Assembly: GCF_030674635.1 (NCBI RefSeq)
Contig: NZ_CP089978.1
Coordinates: forward strand, 1,860,001-1,924,000
Direction of reading: 5' to 3'
Source of the DNA: Moraxella sp. ZY210820
Lineage (GTDB): Bacteria; Pseudomonadota; Gammaproteobacteria; Pseudomonadales; Moraxellaceae
DNA: 64,000 bases
Below are positions 1 to 9,603 of the stretch, piece after piece; position 1 is the stretch's first letter; each line of letters opens with the position of its first letter. The position numbers and the translations under genes are program-made. The notes under the pieces are model-generated. The model did not search any database and was not told the DNA's origin. It saw nothing but the letters and a program-made list of their open reading frames with translations.

Positions 1-436
1 CTAACAAACGTCCTGGTGTTGCTACCACAACTTGAGAGCCTTTAAGTTCTTGAATTTGCTTACCAAAAGGCATTCCACCCATAATTGCGGCTACACGCAC
101 ACCTTTCATATGACGTACTAAGGCAATCGCATCTTTACTCACTTGTTGAGCTAATTCACGTGTTGGGCAAAGTACCAATACACGTGGACGAGTAATCGCT
201 TTCATACGCTGTTTAAATGGTATAAATACATTATTTTCAGCTAAAGCATTCAAAGTTGGCAATAAAAATGCGACAGTTTTACCAGAGCCTGTTTGGCTTG
301 AAACCAATAAATCTTTACCTTCTAAAGCGGCCGGTACAGCTTTTTGTTGTACTGGTGTTGGTGTGGTAAAACCTAAAGTGGCTAAGGCTTGATTTAAAGA
401 GTCATGTAAAGCAAATGATGTAAATGTTTGAGTCAT
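1..436 (-). CDS. DEAD-box ATP-dependent RNA helicase (N-terminal part, runs off the window)
   Basis: The first 145 codons of a DEAD-box RNA helicase are visible; the rest lies beyond base 1. Seen: ATG start at 436, a Q motif (TPTPVQ, around residue 30), the Walker A motif SSQTGSGKT (residues 46-54), motif Ia PTRELAQQ and the beginning of motif Ib (TPGRLLD) at the edge. Enzymes of this family unwind short RNA duplexes in ribosome assembly, mRNA decay or cold adaptation. The missing C-terminus prevents choosing between DeaD/CsdA, RhlE and RhlB types. A leader of about 355 nt precedes the start, which recalls the long leader of deaD/csdA. Confidence 0.93.
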   Translation of the reverse strand, partial: MTQTFTSFALHDSLNQALATLGFTTPTPVQQKAVPAALEGKDLLVSSQTGSGKTVAFLLPTLNALAENNVFIPFKQRMKAITRPRVLVLCPTRELAQQVSKDAIALVRHMKGVRVAAIMGGMPFGKQIQELKGSQVVVATPGRLL

Positions 437-791
437 AAAATATTGCACCTATAACTAAATAGGTGTCCATAAGAGATTGATTTTTAATAAAAACATCGCC
501 CAATACCAATAGGCAAATTACAGGCTTATATTCCCATGCATAAAAAGCATAGAATATAAATAATATAATTACAATCAACAAAAACGGTAGGATAAAAAGC
601 TTTTGTCTAATATTCCGAGTAATGACGATGTGTACTAATTACGCACCCATGATAAGGTCGAAACCTGAAAATCGCTAAGCGATTGGTACACGAAAAATCA
701 TCCTACTAACTTGGACAGGAACGTGCAGACAATGAAGGATTTGATAAATCCTAGAAAGAATGTTCAGGTAATGAACAGAAATAAATGTGCG
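437..791 (-). promoter_or_regulatory. Long structured 5' leader of the RNA helicase gene
   Basis: About 355 nt separate a good extended -10 box from the helicase ATG. No reading frame of note lies inside. It contains a perfect hairpin (arms AATCGCT/AGCGATT near 665-682) and complementary GTGCGTAA/TTACGCAC stretches near its two ends (around 638-646 and 786-794) that could close a large structure. E. coli csdA/deaD has a comparable long leader used in autoregulation; a similar role here is inference. I found no tmRNA, RNase P or 6S signature. Confidence 0.5.
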
Positions 792-798
792 TAACAAT

Positions 799-807
799 AT
801 TATAGCA
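799..807 (-). promoter_or_regulatory. Extended -10 promoter element of the helicase gene
   Basis: On the minus strand the sequence reads TGCTATAAT, a perfect TGn-TATAAT extended -10. No good -35 box is present, as is usual for extended -10 promoters. The transcript would begin near 791. Confidence 0.55.
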
Positions 808-894
808 TAGTTTATCCTAAAAAACGATTTATTTTCTCATATTGTGTAATTTTATTGTATCTTGTTGATTGCAATTTATGATTGATTTCCACAT

Positions 895-930
895 AAAAAG
901 GCATTTTATCTTATGATAAAACGCCTTTTA
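895..930. terminator. Bidirectional rho-independent terminator
   Basis: Near-perfect inverted repeat (AAAGGC-ATTTTATC / GATAAAAC-GCCTTTT, loop TTAT) flanked by A and T runs. It lies just downstream of the glycine-zipper lipoprotein gene. Confidence 0.8.
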
Positions 931-952
931 TAATTCTGCTCATCGCACTGTA

Positions 953-1291
953 TTACTTTTTCATTTGCGATTCCGCAGCAGAACCAGCAATTGTACCTAC
1001 AGCACTACCAATTACCGCACCTGTAGAACCACCCATCTTATTTCCTACCGCAGCCCCTACACCAGAACCAATGGTTGCACCATCAACTTTACCAGTCGCT
1101 ACACTTGTACCAATCGCACCGCCTAAGGCAGCACCTGTCGAACCTCCAAGTTTTTGACCAACAATTGTACCTGCTGCACCACCCAACACGCCCATAGCTG
1201 CTTTTTGCTCAGATGTCGTTGTCGCACAACCTGTCATTATCACTGTAGCTGACATCAATGCTGTAAGGCATAATAATTTCATATTTTTCAT
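953..1291 (-). CDS. Glycine-zipper outer-membrane lipoprotein
   Basis: The product of about 112 residues has a lipoprotein signal peptide (KLLCLTALMSATVIMTGC) with the lipid-accepting Cys in TGC, then almost only Gly/Ala/Thr/Ser repeats of the glycine-zipper 2TM kind (GGSTGAALGGAIG and similar), ending QMKK. Such lipoproteins (SlyB/17-kDa antigen-like) sit in the outer membrane; their exact role is mostly unknown. I placed the start at the ATG at 1291, not an in-frame one 11 codons earlier, because a GGAG ribosome-binding site lies 9 nt upstream. Single-gene unit ended by the terminator at 895-930. Confidence 0.75.
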   Translation of the reverse strand: MKNMKLLCLTALMSATVIMTGCATTTSEQKAAMGVLGGAAGTIVGQKLGGSTGAALGGAIGTSVATGKVDGATIGSGVGAAVGNKMGGSTGAVIGSAVGTIAGSAAESQMKK

Positions 1292-1450
1292 AAAATTTAG
1301 CTCCAAACTAAGTTGCATTAGCATATGCTAAATTTAAGTGATTATTGCGTATAAGCTGTAATTTTTCGTATGATTTATATCTCATACATTTAAAATAAGT
1401 TATTAATTATATGCAATTTAAAATAATTTTCTGACTTACAAAATACTCGC

Positions 1451-2047
1451 TTACTCTAACAATAATTTATATGTAGGATTTTCTTGAATTACTTGATTGT
1501 ATATTTCACAATTCAATTCGATACCATTCTGGCAAGAGATTTTAAACCATTTTAAAGCTGATAAGATATTTTGTTCTACACCTACACCTTTTAGATATGA
1601 AAAAGCGACAGCAGATTGAGCAGGTGCATAACCGCCTTTAGCCGATTTTTCAGACCATTCAAATGATTTTTTATCATCTTGCTTTACAAGCATACCATAT
1701 TGATATGCCATTGCTAGTTCAAATTGTGCTAAAGGGTTGCCTTGATGTGCAGATTTTGTATACCAATCAAATGCTTTATAGTACTGACTTTTAAACTTGT
1801 CATAAAATACACCAAGATTATATTGACCTTGTGCAAAATTTTGTCTTGCAGATTTTGATAGCCAATAGAATGCCTTATCGCCATAATCGTGATAACCTTG
1901 CTCTAAATAATATACACCTAAATCATTTTGAGCTTTCGCATCGCCTTGTTTAGCTTTTTTGATGAGTTGTTGAATGTTGTCGTCATTGGCATAAACGGAT
2001 ATAGACAATATTAAACTACATACGCCAAGCAATAATTTTTTTAACAT
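1451..2047 (-). CDS. Secreted Sel1-repeat (tetratricopeptide-like) protein
   Basis: 198 residues. An N-terminal signal peptide (MLKKLLLGVCSLILSISVYA) is followed by about four Sel1-like repeats with the pattern A-x2-G-x3-A-Q-x2-L-x4-G (AKAQNDLGVYY, AQGQYNLGVFY, PLAQFELAMAY, APAQSAVAFSY). Sel1 repeats form alpha-solenoids that bind partner proteins, here probably in the periplasm. No catalytic domain is seen, so the partner and process are unknown. It lies 54 nt upstream of proS in the same orientation, with a hairpin between the two. Confidence 0.8.
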   Translation of the reverse strand: MLKKLLLGVCSLILSISVYANDDNIQQLIKKAKQGDAKAQNDLGVYYLEQGYHDYGDKAFYWLSKSARQNFAQGQYNLGVFYDKFKSQYYKAFDWYTKSAHQGNPLAQFELAMAYQYGMLVKQDDKKSFEWSEKSAKGGYAPAQSAVAFSYLKGVGVEQNILSALKWFKISCQNGIELNCEIYNQVIQENPTYKLLLE

Positions 2048-2068
2048 AATAAACCTTGATGAAATAAA

Positions 2069-2096
2069 ATGGGGATAACTTTAACATTATCCCCAA
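2069..2096 (-). terminator. Terminator-like hairpin between the Sel1 gene and proS
   Basis: Inverted repeat TGGGGATAA / TTATCCCCA with an 8-nt loop. On the minus strand the stem is followed by ATTTTATTT, a weak U tract. It sits between the two same-strand genes: proS (3817 down to 2102) is transcribed towards the Sel1 gene, so the hairpin ends the proS transcript. Confidence 0.6.
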
Positions 2097-2101
2097 TTTG
2101 A

Positions 2102-3817
2102 TTATTTTGCGATTTTTGCCAATAATTCATCTTTAGTGAGATTTTCAGCATTTTCAGCAGTACGGGCTTTATATTCAAAAGTGCCTGCTTCTAAACCTTT
2201 TTCACCAATCACGATACGATGTGGCACGCCAATCAATTCAATATCAGAGAATTTAACGCCAGGGCGTTCATTACGGTCATCAAGTAAGACATCATAACCA
2301 AGTGATTGTAATTCTTGATAAAGTTTTTCTGCAACTTCCATCGTACGTGGTGATTTATGGGCATTCATTGGCACAATTGCCACTTCAAATGGAGCAATCG
2401 CTTGCGGGAAAATAATGCCTTTTTCATCATAATTTTGCTCAATCGCTGCTGCCACCACACGAGTTACACCGATACCATAACAACCCATCGTCAAAATCAA
2501 CGGTTTACCATCTTCACCTAAAACTGAACAATTTAATGCTTCAGAATATTTTTTACCAAGTTGGAAAATATGACCGACTTCGATACCCCGTTTAATTTGC
2601 AACGTACCTTTACCATCTGGTGATGGGTCGCCTTCAACGACATTACGCAAATCATAAATTTCGCTATATTTGGCATCACGCTCCCAGTTTACGCCTGTAG
2701 CGTGTTTATCGACTTGGTTACCACCTGCCACAAAATCTGCCAAAATTGCTGCTGCACGGTCAATAATCACCGTAATACCTTTTTCAACCAAACCTTGTGG
2801 ACCTGTAAATCCTGCGGTTAAACCGTATTTTTGTAATTGTTCTTCGCTAGCAAATGTTAATGGACTAGCAATTAACGGATGTTTTTCTGCTTTAATTTCG
2901 TTGAGTTCATGGTCGCCACGTACAAATAGTGCAATCACAGGTACTTCGCCTTGTTCATTGGCAATACCTTGTACCAATAATGCTTTCACCGATTGTTTCG
3001 GGTCGGTGCCTAAAAATTCACAAACGCTGTCGATGGTTTTGGTATTTGGCGTATCAACAAGTTGTAAATCTTGTGATGGAGCAGGGCGTTCACCAACAGT
3101 AATCGCTTCTGCCATTTCCACATTAGCGGCATAATCTGATTCAGTTGAGAAGGCGATATCATCTTCGCCACTATCCGCCAAAACGTGAAATTCATGTGAT
3201 GCTGAACCACCAATCGAACCTGTATCAGCTTGAACCGCACGGAAATCTAAACCTAAACGACTAAAAATATTGCTATAGGTTTGATACATCACATCATAGG
3301 TTTGTTGTAATGATGCTTGGTCGATGTGGAAAGAATAAGCATCTTTCATGATAAATTCACGAGAACGCATCACACCAAAACGTGGACGAATTTCATCACG
3401 GAATTTCGTTTGTACTTGATAAAAATTCACAGGAAGTTGTTTATAACTTTTCAGTTCATTACGAGCTAAATCCGTAATCACTTCTTCATGGGTTGGACCT
3501 AACACAAATGGGTTATCATGACGGTCTAAAAAGCGTAATAATTCAGGGCCATATTGTTCATAACGTCCACTTTCTTGCCATAGTTCTGCAGGTTGTGTAA
3601 CAGGCATAAACACTTCCAATGCACCTGATTTTTGCATTTCTTGATGAATAATTTGGCTCACTTTATTGAGTACACGAATCCCTGTTGGCAACCAAGTATA
3701 AAGTCCTGACGCAAGCTGGCGAATCATACCAGCACGGAGCATCAATTGATGAGAAATAACATGAGCGTCATTTGGTGTATCTCGTAAAGTGGCAAATAAA
3801 AATTGACTTGCACGCAT
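2102..3817 (-). CDS. proS: Prolyl-tRNA synthetase
   Basis: 571 residues, full length for the bacterial type of class II prolyl-tRNA synthetase, which charges tRNA-Pro in the cytosol. Visible parts: class II core with the THEEVI element and motif 2 ([20 protein letters not shown]), a long insertion around residues 220-390 that is the editing (INS) domain removing misacylated Ala-tRNA-Pro, motif 3 ([13 protein letters not shown]), and a C-terminal anticodon-binding domain. The start MRASQFLF is typical of the family. Nothing unusual. Confidence 0.97.
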   Translation of the reverse strand: MRASQFLFATLRDTPNDAHVISHQLMLRAGMIRQLASGLYTWLPTGIRVLNKVSQIIHQEMQKSGALEVFMPVTQPAELWQESGRYEQYGPELLRFLDRHDNPFVLGPTHEEVITDLARNELKSYKQLPVNFYQVQTKFRDEIRPRFGVMRSREFIMKDAYSFHIDQASLQQTYDVMYQTYSNIFSRLGLDFRAVQADTGSIGGSASHEFHVLADSGEDDIAFSTESDYAANVEMAEAITVGERPAPSQDLQLVDTPNTKTIDSVCEFLGTDPKQSVKALLVQGIANEQGEVPVIALFVRGDHELNEIKAEKHPLIASPLTFASEEQLQKYGLTAGFTGPQGLVEKGITVIIDRAAAILADFVAGGNQVDKHATGVNWERDAKYSEIYDLRNVVEGDPSPDGKGTLQIKRGIEVGHIFQLGKKYSEALNCSVLGEDGKPLILTMGCYGIGVTRVVAAAIEQNYDEKGIIFPQAIAPFEVAIVPMNAHKSPRTMEVAEKLYQELQSLGYDVLLDDRNERPGVKFSDIELIGVPHRIVIGEKGLEAGTFEYKARTAENAENLTKDELLAKIAK

Positions 3818-3929
3818 AAAATATCTCTAAAAATCATGGTTATGAATATAGCGACATTATACGCTAAAAGTGATGAATTGTTGATAATTATCGTATTTAT
3901 TTCAAGCAAATTTTAATGATGTGGATAAC

Positions 3930-4715
3930 TTAATCATTATCCACAATCTCATCTCGTTTAAACACTAATTCTTGCTGATTAGAATTAATTTCATCAAAAT
4001 AATAACCTTCCGCCTTAAATTGACGTAAATCATCTAAATGCGTTGTATTCTGTTCAATCATATGACGTGCCATTAAACCACGTGCTTTTTTCGCATAAAA
4101 ACTGATGATTTTATATTTACCATTCTTTTGGTCTAAGAACGTTACTTTGATAATTTTGGCATTAATTTTTGACTCTTTGACAGATTTATAATATTCATCA
4201 GAGGCTAAATTAATCAAATAATTCGCATTAATTTCGGCTAAATCTTGGTTAATGACATCTGTAATTTGCTGTCCCCAAAATTCATATAAATTTTGCCCAA
4301 AAGGATTTTTTAATTTTGTTCCCATTTCTAAACGATAGGGTAACATCAAATCTAAAGGGCGTAACAAACCATATAAACCAGACAAGCAACGTAAATGCTG
4401 TTGGGCAAATGCTAATTGTGATTCAGTGAGTGTATAAGCATCTAAACCTGTATAGACATCGCCTTTAAATGCAAAAATCGCTTGGCGAGCTTCTGGCATT
4501 GCCATATCACTATGCCAATCTTGGAAACGCTGTACATTTAAATCAGCAATTTTTTGACTTACGCTCATCAAATCCATTAGATTTTGACTAGAAAGCGTAC
4601 GACAAACATCAATTAATTGTTGAGATTGTTCTAATAAACGGGCTTGACTATGATTTAAAGTAGGTAATTTACTATCATAATCCAATGTTTTTGCAGGAGA
4701 AATTAAAGCTAACAT
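3930..4715 (-). CDS. yaaA: YaaA-family peroxide stress protein
   Basis: 261 residues, the usual length for YaaA (DUF328/UPF0246). The family signature at the N-terminus (MLALISPAKTLDYDS) and the internal CLSGLYGLLRPLD and KKARGLMARHMI stretches are present. In E. coli YaaA lowers free iron during hydrogen peroxide stress and so limits DNA damage; it has a DNA-binding fold. A hairpin (GTGGATAA/TTATCCAC, 3921-3944) overlaps the stop codon but lacks a clear U run. map lies 9 nt upstream of the start, so the two genes are probably co-transcribed. Confidence 0.93.
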   Translation of the reverse strand: MLALISPAKTLDYDSKLPTLNHSQARLLEQSQQLIDVCRTLSSQNLMDLMSVSQKIADLNVQRFQDWHSDMAMPEARQAIFAFKGDVYTGLDAYTLTESQLAFAQQHLRCLSGLYGLLRPLDLMLPYRLEMGTKLKNPFGQNLYEFWGQQITDVINQDLAEINANYLINLASDEYYKSVKESKINAKIIKVTFLDQKNGKYKIISFYAKKARGLMARHMIEQNTTHLDDLRQFKAEGYYFDEINSNQQELVFKRDEIVDND

Positions 4716-4724
4716 ATCAATACT

Positions 4725-5540
4725 CTAAATTTTAAAACGTGATAAATCTTCATCGGGACGAGCAGTTAAAACTTCTAAACCAGTTTCAGTGACTAAAACG
4801 GTATGTTCATATTGTGCCGATAAACTATGGTCTTTGGTAACTGCTGTCCATTTATCGCCTAAAATTTTGGTCTGCCAACCACCTGCATTAATCATGGGTT
4901 CAATCGTAAAAGTCATGCCTGCTTCTAAACGCATACCTGTACCTTTTTGACCATAATGTACAATTTGAGGTTCATCATGGATTTTTTCTCCAATACCATG
5001 CCCACAAAACTCACGCACCACACTAAAACGCTCTGCTTCTACATAACGTTGAATCGCATGACCAATATCGCCCACATAAGCGCCTGCTTTAACTACTTCC
5101 ATGCCGATATAAAGAGCCTCTTGTGTTACATCACATAAACGTTGTGCTAAAACAGACGGCTCACCTACAATATACATCATACTGGTATCACCATGATAAC
5201 CATCTTTAATCACAGTAACATCAATATTTAAAATATCGCCTTTTTTCAAAATTTTATTGGCTGATGGAATACCATGACAAACTACATGATTGACTGAAAT
5301 ACAGGTTGCATATTGATAAGCAGGACGACCGCCACCACCACCATAACCAACACAAGCTGGAATGGCTTTTTGTACGTTTACAATATAGTCATGACACAGA
5401 GTTTCTAACTCTAAAGTACTCACACCTGCTTTAACATAAGGTTTAATCATGACTAAAACATCAGCAGCAAGTTTACCTGCGACACGCATTTTTTCAATTT
5501 GTTCAGGAGTTTTAATTAAATGAGCAACAGATTGTTTCAT
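4725..5540 (-). CDS. map: Type I methionine aminopeptidase
   Basis: About 271 residues. It removes the initiator Met from new proteins in the cytosol. Family blocks are visible: CVGYGGGGGRPAYQYATCIS, HGIP, NIDVTVIKDGYHGDTSMM (metal-binding Asp residues), FCGHGIG (metal His) and FTIEPMI (metal Glu), with a final Glu in EHTVLV. I chose the ATG at 5540 (MKQSVAHLIKTPEQIEKMR), because the open frame upstream of it codes for an unrelated hydrophobic/basic stretch not found in the family. Same strand as yaaA, 9 nt before it. Confidence 0.94.
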   Translation of the reverse strand: MKQSVAHLIKTPEQIEKMRVAGKLAADVLVMIKPYVKAGVSTLELETLCHDYIVNVQKAIPACVGYGGGGGRPAYQYATCISVNHVVCHGIPSANKILKKGDILNIDVTVIKDGYHGDTSMMYIVGEPSVLAQRLCDVTQEALYIGMEVVKAGAYVGDIGHAIQRYVEAERFSVVREFCGHGIGEKIHDEPQIVHYGQKGTGMRLEAGMTFTIEPMINAGGWQTKILGDKWTAVTKDHSLSAQYEHTVLVTETGLEVLTARPDEDLSRFKI

Positions 5541-5659
5541 AATTTTTTCATTAAAAAGTAAAGAAAATAAAATCAAGTTTATGATATAAGTTTGTGTGTG
5601 TTTTCGCAAATACTTTTTATATAGATTATTGCAAATAATAGAAATAAGCATTGACATAA

Positions 5660-5690
5660 AAAGGGACTAAATTGTTGGTTTAGTCCCTGT
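5660..5690 (-). terminator. Rho-independent terminator after the permease gene
   Basis: Perfect 10-bp inverted repeat AGGGACTAAA / TTTAGTCCCT, followed on the minus strand by TTTTTATG. It ends the transcript of the permease gene whose stop codon is at 5726. Confidence 0.85.
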
Positions 5691-5725
5691 TTACTCAAGA
5701 AAATCATAAAATCGATATAAAATTA

Positions 5726-7111
5726 TCAATCATCATCTTCTTGATACTGCGGTGCAGGTTTCTTAAAGCCTTCTGTTTTCCACGCTAAATAGAATAGACC
5801 AAGCATCGCCCAAATTAGACCATACTTTAATGCTGTTGGGTCGATATTCAACCACATTAAAAATACAGCAATAAAACCACCAGTTGGTATCAACACATAA
5901 TTGACAAAATCCATACCACGGTAGCATTTATCACGCAGTGCATATTGGCAAAATACTGAAAAATTCACAAAGCTAAATGCTGTTAAAGCACCAAAACTCA
6001 ATAATTCAACAATATCTTCAAAATCAAAATAACCTGCTGTTAAAGCAATCAAACCAACAATAGCGATATTATAAGTCGGCGTATAGAATTTTGGACTGAT
6101 ATGTGCAAAGATTTTTTTGTTAATCACGCCATCACGTCCCATCACATACATCAAACGAGACACACCTGCATGAGCAGAAATCCCCGATGCCATGACCGTA
6201 ACAATCGCAAAATAAAGTACCAGAGCTTTCAAACCTTCTGAAAAGATTGCCGCTAAAATTTCAGGCTGGGTTTCATCAACCGCATTAAAATATTTCGTTG
6301 GGTCGCTTGGAAAATAAATTTGAATAAAATAAGTACTGATAATAAAGATAATACCCGCAATCAATGATGTTAAGACAATCGCCTTAGGTAAAACTCTTTT
6401 CGCATCTTTGGTTTCTTCAGCCAATGATGATAAAGCATCAAACCCTGTAAATGAGAAACATAAAATCGTTGCCCCAGCCACCAATGCTGTTAATTCGGTA
6501 TTACTCGTCCAAAATGGGTCAAATGTCCATAATTGATATTTTGCTGTATCAATCGAACCATCAGCCGTTAAACCATTTGCTAATAAATTATAAACACTAT
6601 AGGTAAAATATCCAATAACAACGATTTGTAAAAATACAATCATACTATTTAGGCGAGCGACAAATCTAGCTCCAAAAATATTGACTATAGTCATAATCGC
6701 TACTAGGAAAATTACCCAAATCCATTCATTGACATTTGGAAATAAATCTGCCAAATAAATACGGGCTAAGATGATATTAATCATCGGTGCGAGTAAATAA
6801 TCCATCCATGACGACCAGCCCACCATAAAACCTACATTTGGGTGAATGGCTTTTTGTGCATAAGTATAAGCCGATCCTGATGATGGATAACGGCGAATCA
6901 TATGTCCATAACTAATCGATGTCAATAAAATGGCAAATAATGCAAAAATATAAGATGTGGGAACGTGTCCACCACTATCTCGAGAAACCATACCAAAGGT
7001 ATCAAACAAAGTCATCGGTTGAATATAGGCTAAACCGATAATAATAACGTGCCACAGTAACAAATTCTTTTGTAACTTGACCGATGATGATGTATCAGAC
7101 AGATGGCTCAA
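5726..7111 (-). CDS. puuP: APC-superfamily permease, putrescine importer (PuuP) type
   Basis: Inner-membrane transporter with about 12 hydrophobic segments. It matches E. coli PuuP along its length as I remember it: GLAYIQPMTLFDTFG, GSAYTYAQKAIHPNVGFMVG, FSFTGFDALSSLAEET and RLMYVMGRDGV are all characteristic blocks. PuuP imports putrescine by proton symport; related amino-acid substrates cannot be excluded. I set the start at a TTG (7111) with GAGG 8 nt upstream, giving MSHLSDTSSS and 461 residues, the length of E. coli PuuP; the open frame continues 27 codons further to another TTG with no ribosome-binding site. No puu catabolic genes are near. Confidence 0.82.
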   Translation of the reverse strand: MSHLSDTSSSVKLQKNLLLWHVIIIGLAYIQPMTLFDTFGMVSRDSGGHVPTSYIFALFAILLTSISYGHMIRRYPSSGSAYTYAQKAIHPNVGFMVGWSSWMDYLLAPMINIILARIYLADLFPNVNEWIWVIFLVAIMTIVNIFGARFVARLNSMIVFLQIVVIGYFTYSVYNLLANGLTADGSIDTAKYQLWTFDPFWTSNTELTALVAGATILCFSFTGFDALSSLAEETKDAKRVLPKAIVLTSLIAGIIFIISTYFIQIYFPSDPTKYFNAVDETQPEILAAIFSEGLKALVLYFAIVTVMASGISAHAGVSRLMYVMGRDGVINKKIFAHISPKFYTPTYNIAIVGLIALTAGYFDFEDIVELLSFGALTAFSFVNFSVFCQYALRDKCYRGMDFVNYVLIPTGGFIAVFLMWLNIDPTALKYGLIWAMLGLFYLAWKTEGFKKPAPQYQEDDD

Positions 7112-7274
7112 TAGCGTATCCTCAAAATACACTGATATAAAATCAGAATAGATATTATACGGTTTGAGCAAATCAAAACCGCACCCAAGCAATTCATATA
7201 TTAAAAGTGTGTAATGTAAACTAATGATAATGATTTGTCATGATATTTTTTTCATTTTTTGCTTATTTTTTGCA

Positions 7275-7310
7275 AAAAATAAAGGTAATAGTGAATATTA
7301 CCTTTATTTA
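7275..7310 (-). terminator. Terminator downstream of the DegS-like protease gene
   Basis: Perfect inverted repeat AAATAAAGGTAAT / ATTACCTTTATTT with a 7-nt loop, 30 nt beyond the protease stop codon; A/T runs on both sides. Confidence 0.75.
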
Positions 7311-7338
7311 TAATCAATTTAATCACCAATGATTAGTT

Positions 7339-8544
7339 TTAATCACGCTGTTGATGTGGTAAAGGAATGTACTGTTTAGAATTTTCATACTCAGCCTTTA
7401 TACTTTTTTCAGCCGTTTGACGGTCTGCAACCACCACATCTAGCACTTGTAACTCATTATTACGTTTAACTGTAATTTTAACCGTTGTTTCAGGTTGTTG
7501 TAATGCGATTAAATTCATTAAATGATTTGATGATTTAATTTTTTCATCATTCACTTTCACAATTTGATCGCCTGCTTGTAGACCACCTAATTGTGCTGGA
7601 GAGTTTTCCATTACCCCTGCAACAATGACTGCATTTTTATTAACATCTAACATATCACGCTTAGCTTCATCTCGTGCTAAATAAACACCTAACCAGCCAC
7701 GTACCACACGACCATGTTTTAAAATAGAATCTAATACTTGTTTCGATGTACTTGCAGGAATGGCAAAACCAATCCCTAATGAACCACCTGTACGAGAGAA
7801 AATCGCAGTATTTACACCAATTAAATTCCCTGCAACATCAATTAACGCACCACCTGAATTACCGGGATTAATTGCTGCATCCGTTTGAATAAAGTTTTCA
7901 TAGGTATTAATACCAATATCAGTACGTTCAGTCGCTGAAATAATCCCTTGCGTAACAGTTTGCCCTACCCCAAATGGATTACCAATCGCCAACACCACAT
8001 CCCCCACTTGATTACCACTCAATTTAAATGGAATCACAGGTAAATCGGTTAATGCCACTTTTATTACGGCTAAATCAACTTCATTGTCTGTACCTACCAC
8101 TTTTGCTTCAACACGGCGACCATCATTTAAAGCAACAACAATTTTATCCGCATCTTTAATGACATGAGCATTCGTTAAAATATAACCATCTTCACGCACA
8201 ATCACACCTGAGCCTAAATTATTTTGTGCTTGATTTTGTTGTGGAAAATTATCGCCAAACAACTCACGCAAAATAGGGTCTAACTGATTTTGTGCATTTT
8301 TATTCTGTGATTCAACAAAAATACTCACGACCGCAGGTGCAGCATTTTGAACCGCTTTATGATACGAAACAACTCCCCCTAAAGAATCTTGTTCAACCAA
8401 TGGCTCTAATTTTTCAGCTTGCATTTTTACACCATCGGGAGCAACCATCGTAATTTTTTCTTGTTTCTTTTGCCAAACAAAAAAGCTACTAATGACGACA
8501 ATCAATAGCACCCAAGGCAACCAAATTACAATACGTTTCATCAT
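7339..8544 (-). CDS. Membrane-anchored DegS/HtrA-type periplasmic serine protease
   Basis: 401 residues. One N-terminal membrane helix (residues 5-24) anchors the protein with the rest in the periplasm. A trypsin-like domain carries the triad His127 (TNAHV), Asp158 (DLAVI) and Ser230 (NPGNSGGAL). A single PDZ domain follows (about 275-375) and a short charged tail. One anchor plus one PDZ domain resembles DegS, which senses misfolded outer-membrane proteins and starts the sigma-E cascade by cleaving RseA. It is longer than E. coli DegS (about 355), and no rseA is near, so a general Do-family quality-control role is equally possible. Confidence 0.85.
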   Translation of the reverse strand: MMKRIVIWLPWVLLIVVISSFFVWQKKQEKITMVAPDGVKMQAEKLEPLVEQDSLGGVVSYHKAVQNAAPAVVSIFVESQNKNAQNQLDPILRELFGDNFPQQNQAQNNLGSGVIVREDGYILTNAHVIKDADKIVVALNDGRRVEAKVVGTDNEVDLAVIKVALTDLPVIPFKLSGNQVGDVVLAIGNPFGVGQTVTQGIISATERTDIGINTYENFIQTDAAINPGNSGGALIDVAGNLIGVNTAIFSRTGGSLGIGFAIPASTSKQVLDSILKHGRVVRGWLGVYLARDEAKRDMLDVNKNAVIVAGVMENSPAQLGGLQAGDQIVKVNDEKIKSSNHLMNLIALQQPETTVKITVKRNNELQVLDVVVADRQTAEKSIKAEYENSKQYIPLPHQQRD

Positions 8545-8702
8545 TAACCTACTTGTATTTATATCAAATTTTAAAGTTAAATTTTAATAGAATATCTCTT
8601 TATATATCAATAATTTTATATACTTATTTGCAATATTTTGTAAAACTTTACACAATGATGAATAAATTTAGTATTTAAATGATAGAAATCATCATAACCA
8701 TA

Positions 8703-8737
8703 AAAAAGACTGAATTACTATATAATTCAGCCTTTTA
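8703..8737 (-). terminator. Terminator of the lptM-lysA-dapF operon
   Basis: Inverted repeat AAAAGACTGAATT / AATTCAGCCTTTT with one mismatch and a 7-nt loop, just past the dapF stop codon. Confidence 0.8.
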
Positions 8738-8744
8738 TCATTAT

Positions 8745-9587
8745 TTAACTTTGAAAATAGCTTAAATCACAACGTCCAACATAAACCATCGTTGTTGGAC
8801 CTGTCATAAATACAGGCTCTCCTTCACGCCATGCAATATGCAATTTTCCACCTGCCAATTCAACTTCAACTTCATTGCTCAATAAACCACGACGTATACC
8901 ACTAATAGCTGCTGCACAAGCACCAGTGCCACACGCCATCGTTTCGCCTACACCACGTTCAAATACACGCAAACGCACATGTTTTTCATCAATGATTTGC
9001 ATAAAACCCACATTGACACGTTCTGGAAAACGTTGATGGCTTTCTACTTCAGCACCAATTTTTGCGACATCTGCCGTTAAAATATCAGGGACGATAGTAA
9101 CGGCATGAGGATTACCCATATTGACCACATCAATGGTCAATTGTTGTTCAGCCAATTCTAACTGATACAATGCTTCTGGCTCTTCAGCAATAAATGGAAT
9201 TTCATGCGGTAAAAATTTAGGCATTCCCATATTTACACGCACCCAGCCATTTGCACCTAATTCAGGCTCAATAATACCCGATTGAGTTTGAACCTTAATG
9301 CGAGTTTTGTTGGTTAATTGACGTTCATAGACAAAACGTGCAAAACATCTTGCTCCATTACCGCACTGCTGTACTTCACTACCATCGGCATTAAAAATAC
9401 GATATTTAAAATCAGCATAAGGCACATCAGGAGCTTCTACAATTAACAATTGGTCAAAACCAATACCAAAATGGCGATTTGCCATACGGCGAATAGTAAT
9501 TGGGTCTAATTCTGCACGCTGAGTAATCATATCTAATACGACAAAATCATTGCCTAGACCGTGCATTTTTGTAAATTCTAATATCAT
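8745..9587 (-). CDS. dapF: Diaminopimelate epimerase
   Basis: 280 residues, normal length. It converts LL- to meso-diaminopimelate, the precursor of lysine and of peptidoglycan cross-links. The two catalytic Cys are present: Cys75 in QQCGNGARC and Cys219 in ACGTGAC. The N-terminus [13 protein letters not shown] is diagnostic. It follows lysA by 16 nt, so product and consumer of meso-DAP are made from one transcript (lptM-lysA-dapF). Confidence 0.97.
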   Translation of the reverse strand: MILEFTKMHGLGNDFVVLDMITQRAELDPITIRRMANRHFGIGFDQLLIVEAPDVPYADFKYRIFNADGSEVQQCGNGARCFARFVYERQLTNKTRIKVQTQSGIIEPELGANGWVRVNMGMPKFLPHEIPFIAEEPEALYQLELAEQQLTIDVVNMGNPHAVTIVPDILTADVAKIGAEVESHQRFPERVNVGFMQIIDEKHVRLRVFERGVGETMACGTGACAAAISGIRRGLLSNEVEVELAGGKLHIAWREGEPVFMTGPTTMVYVGRCDLSYFQS

Positions 9588-9603
9588 GGTTTAATTCTCA
9601 AAC

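Noticed and set aside
590..790. Leader region considered as an independent small RNA (6S, tmRNA, RNase P)
   Set aside because: No diagnostic motifs of these RNAs; continuity with the helicase gene makes a leader the better explanation.
3921..3944. Hairpin at the end of yaaA as a terminator
   Set aside because: It overlaps the stop codon and has no U tract on the proper strand; kept only as a note in the gene entry.
7222..7242. Fur-box-like AATGATAATGATTTGTCATGA upstream of the permease gene, abbreviated here as TGATAAT plus ATTTGTCA
   Set aside because: Only one half fits the Fur consensus; a polyamine permease is not an expected Fur target.
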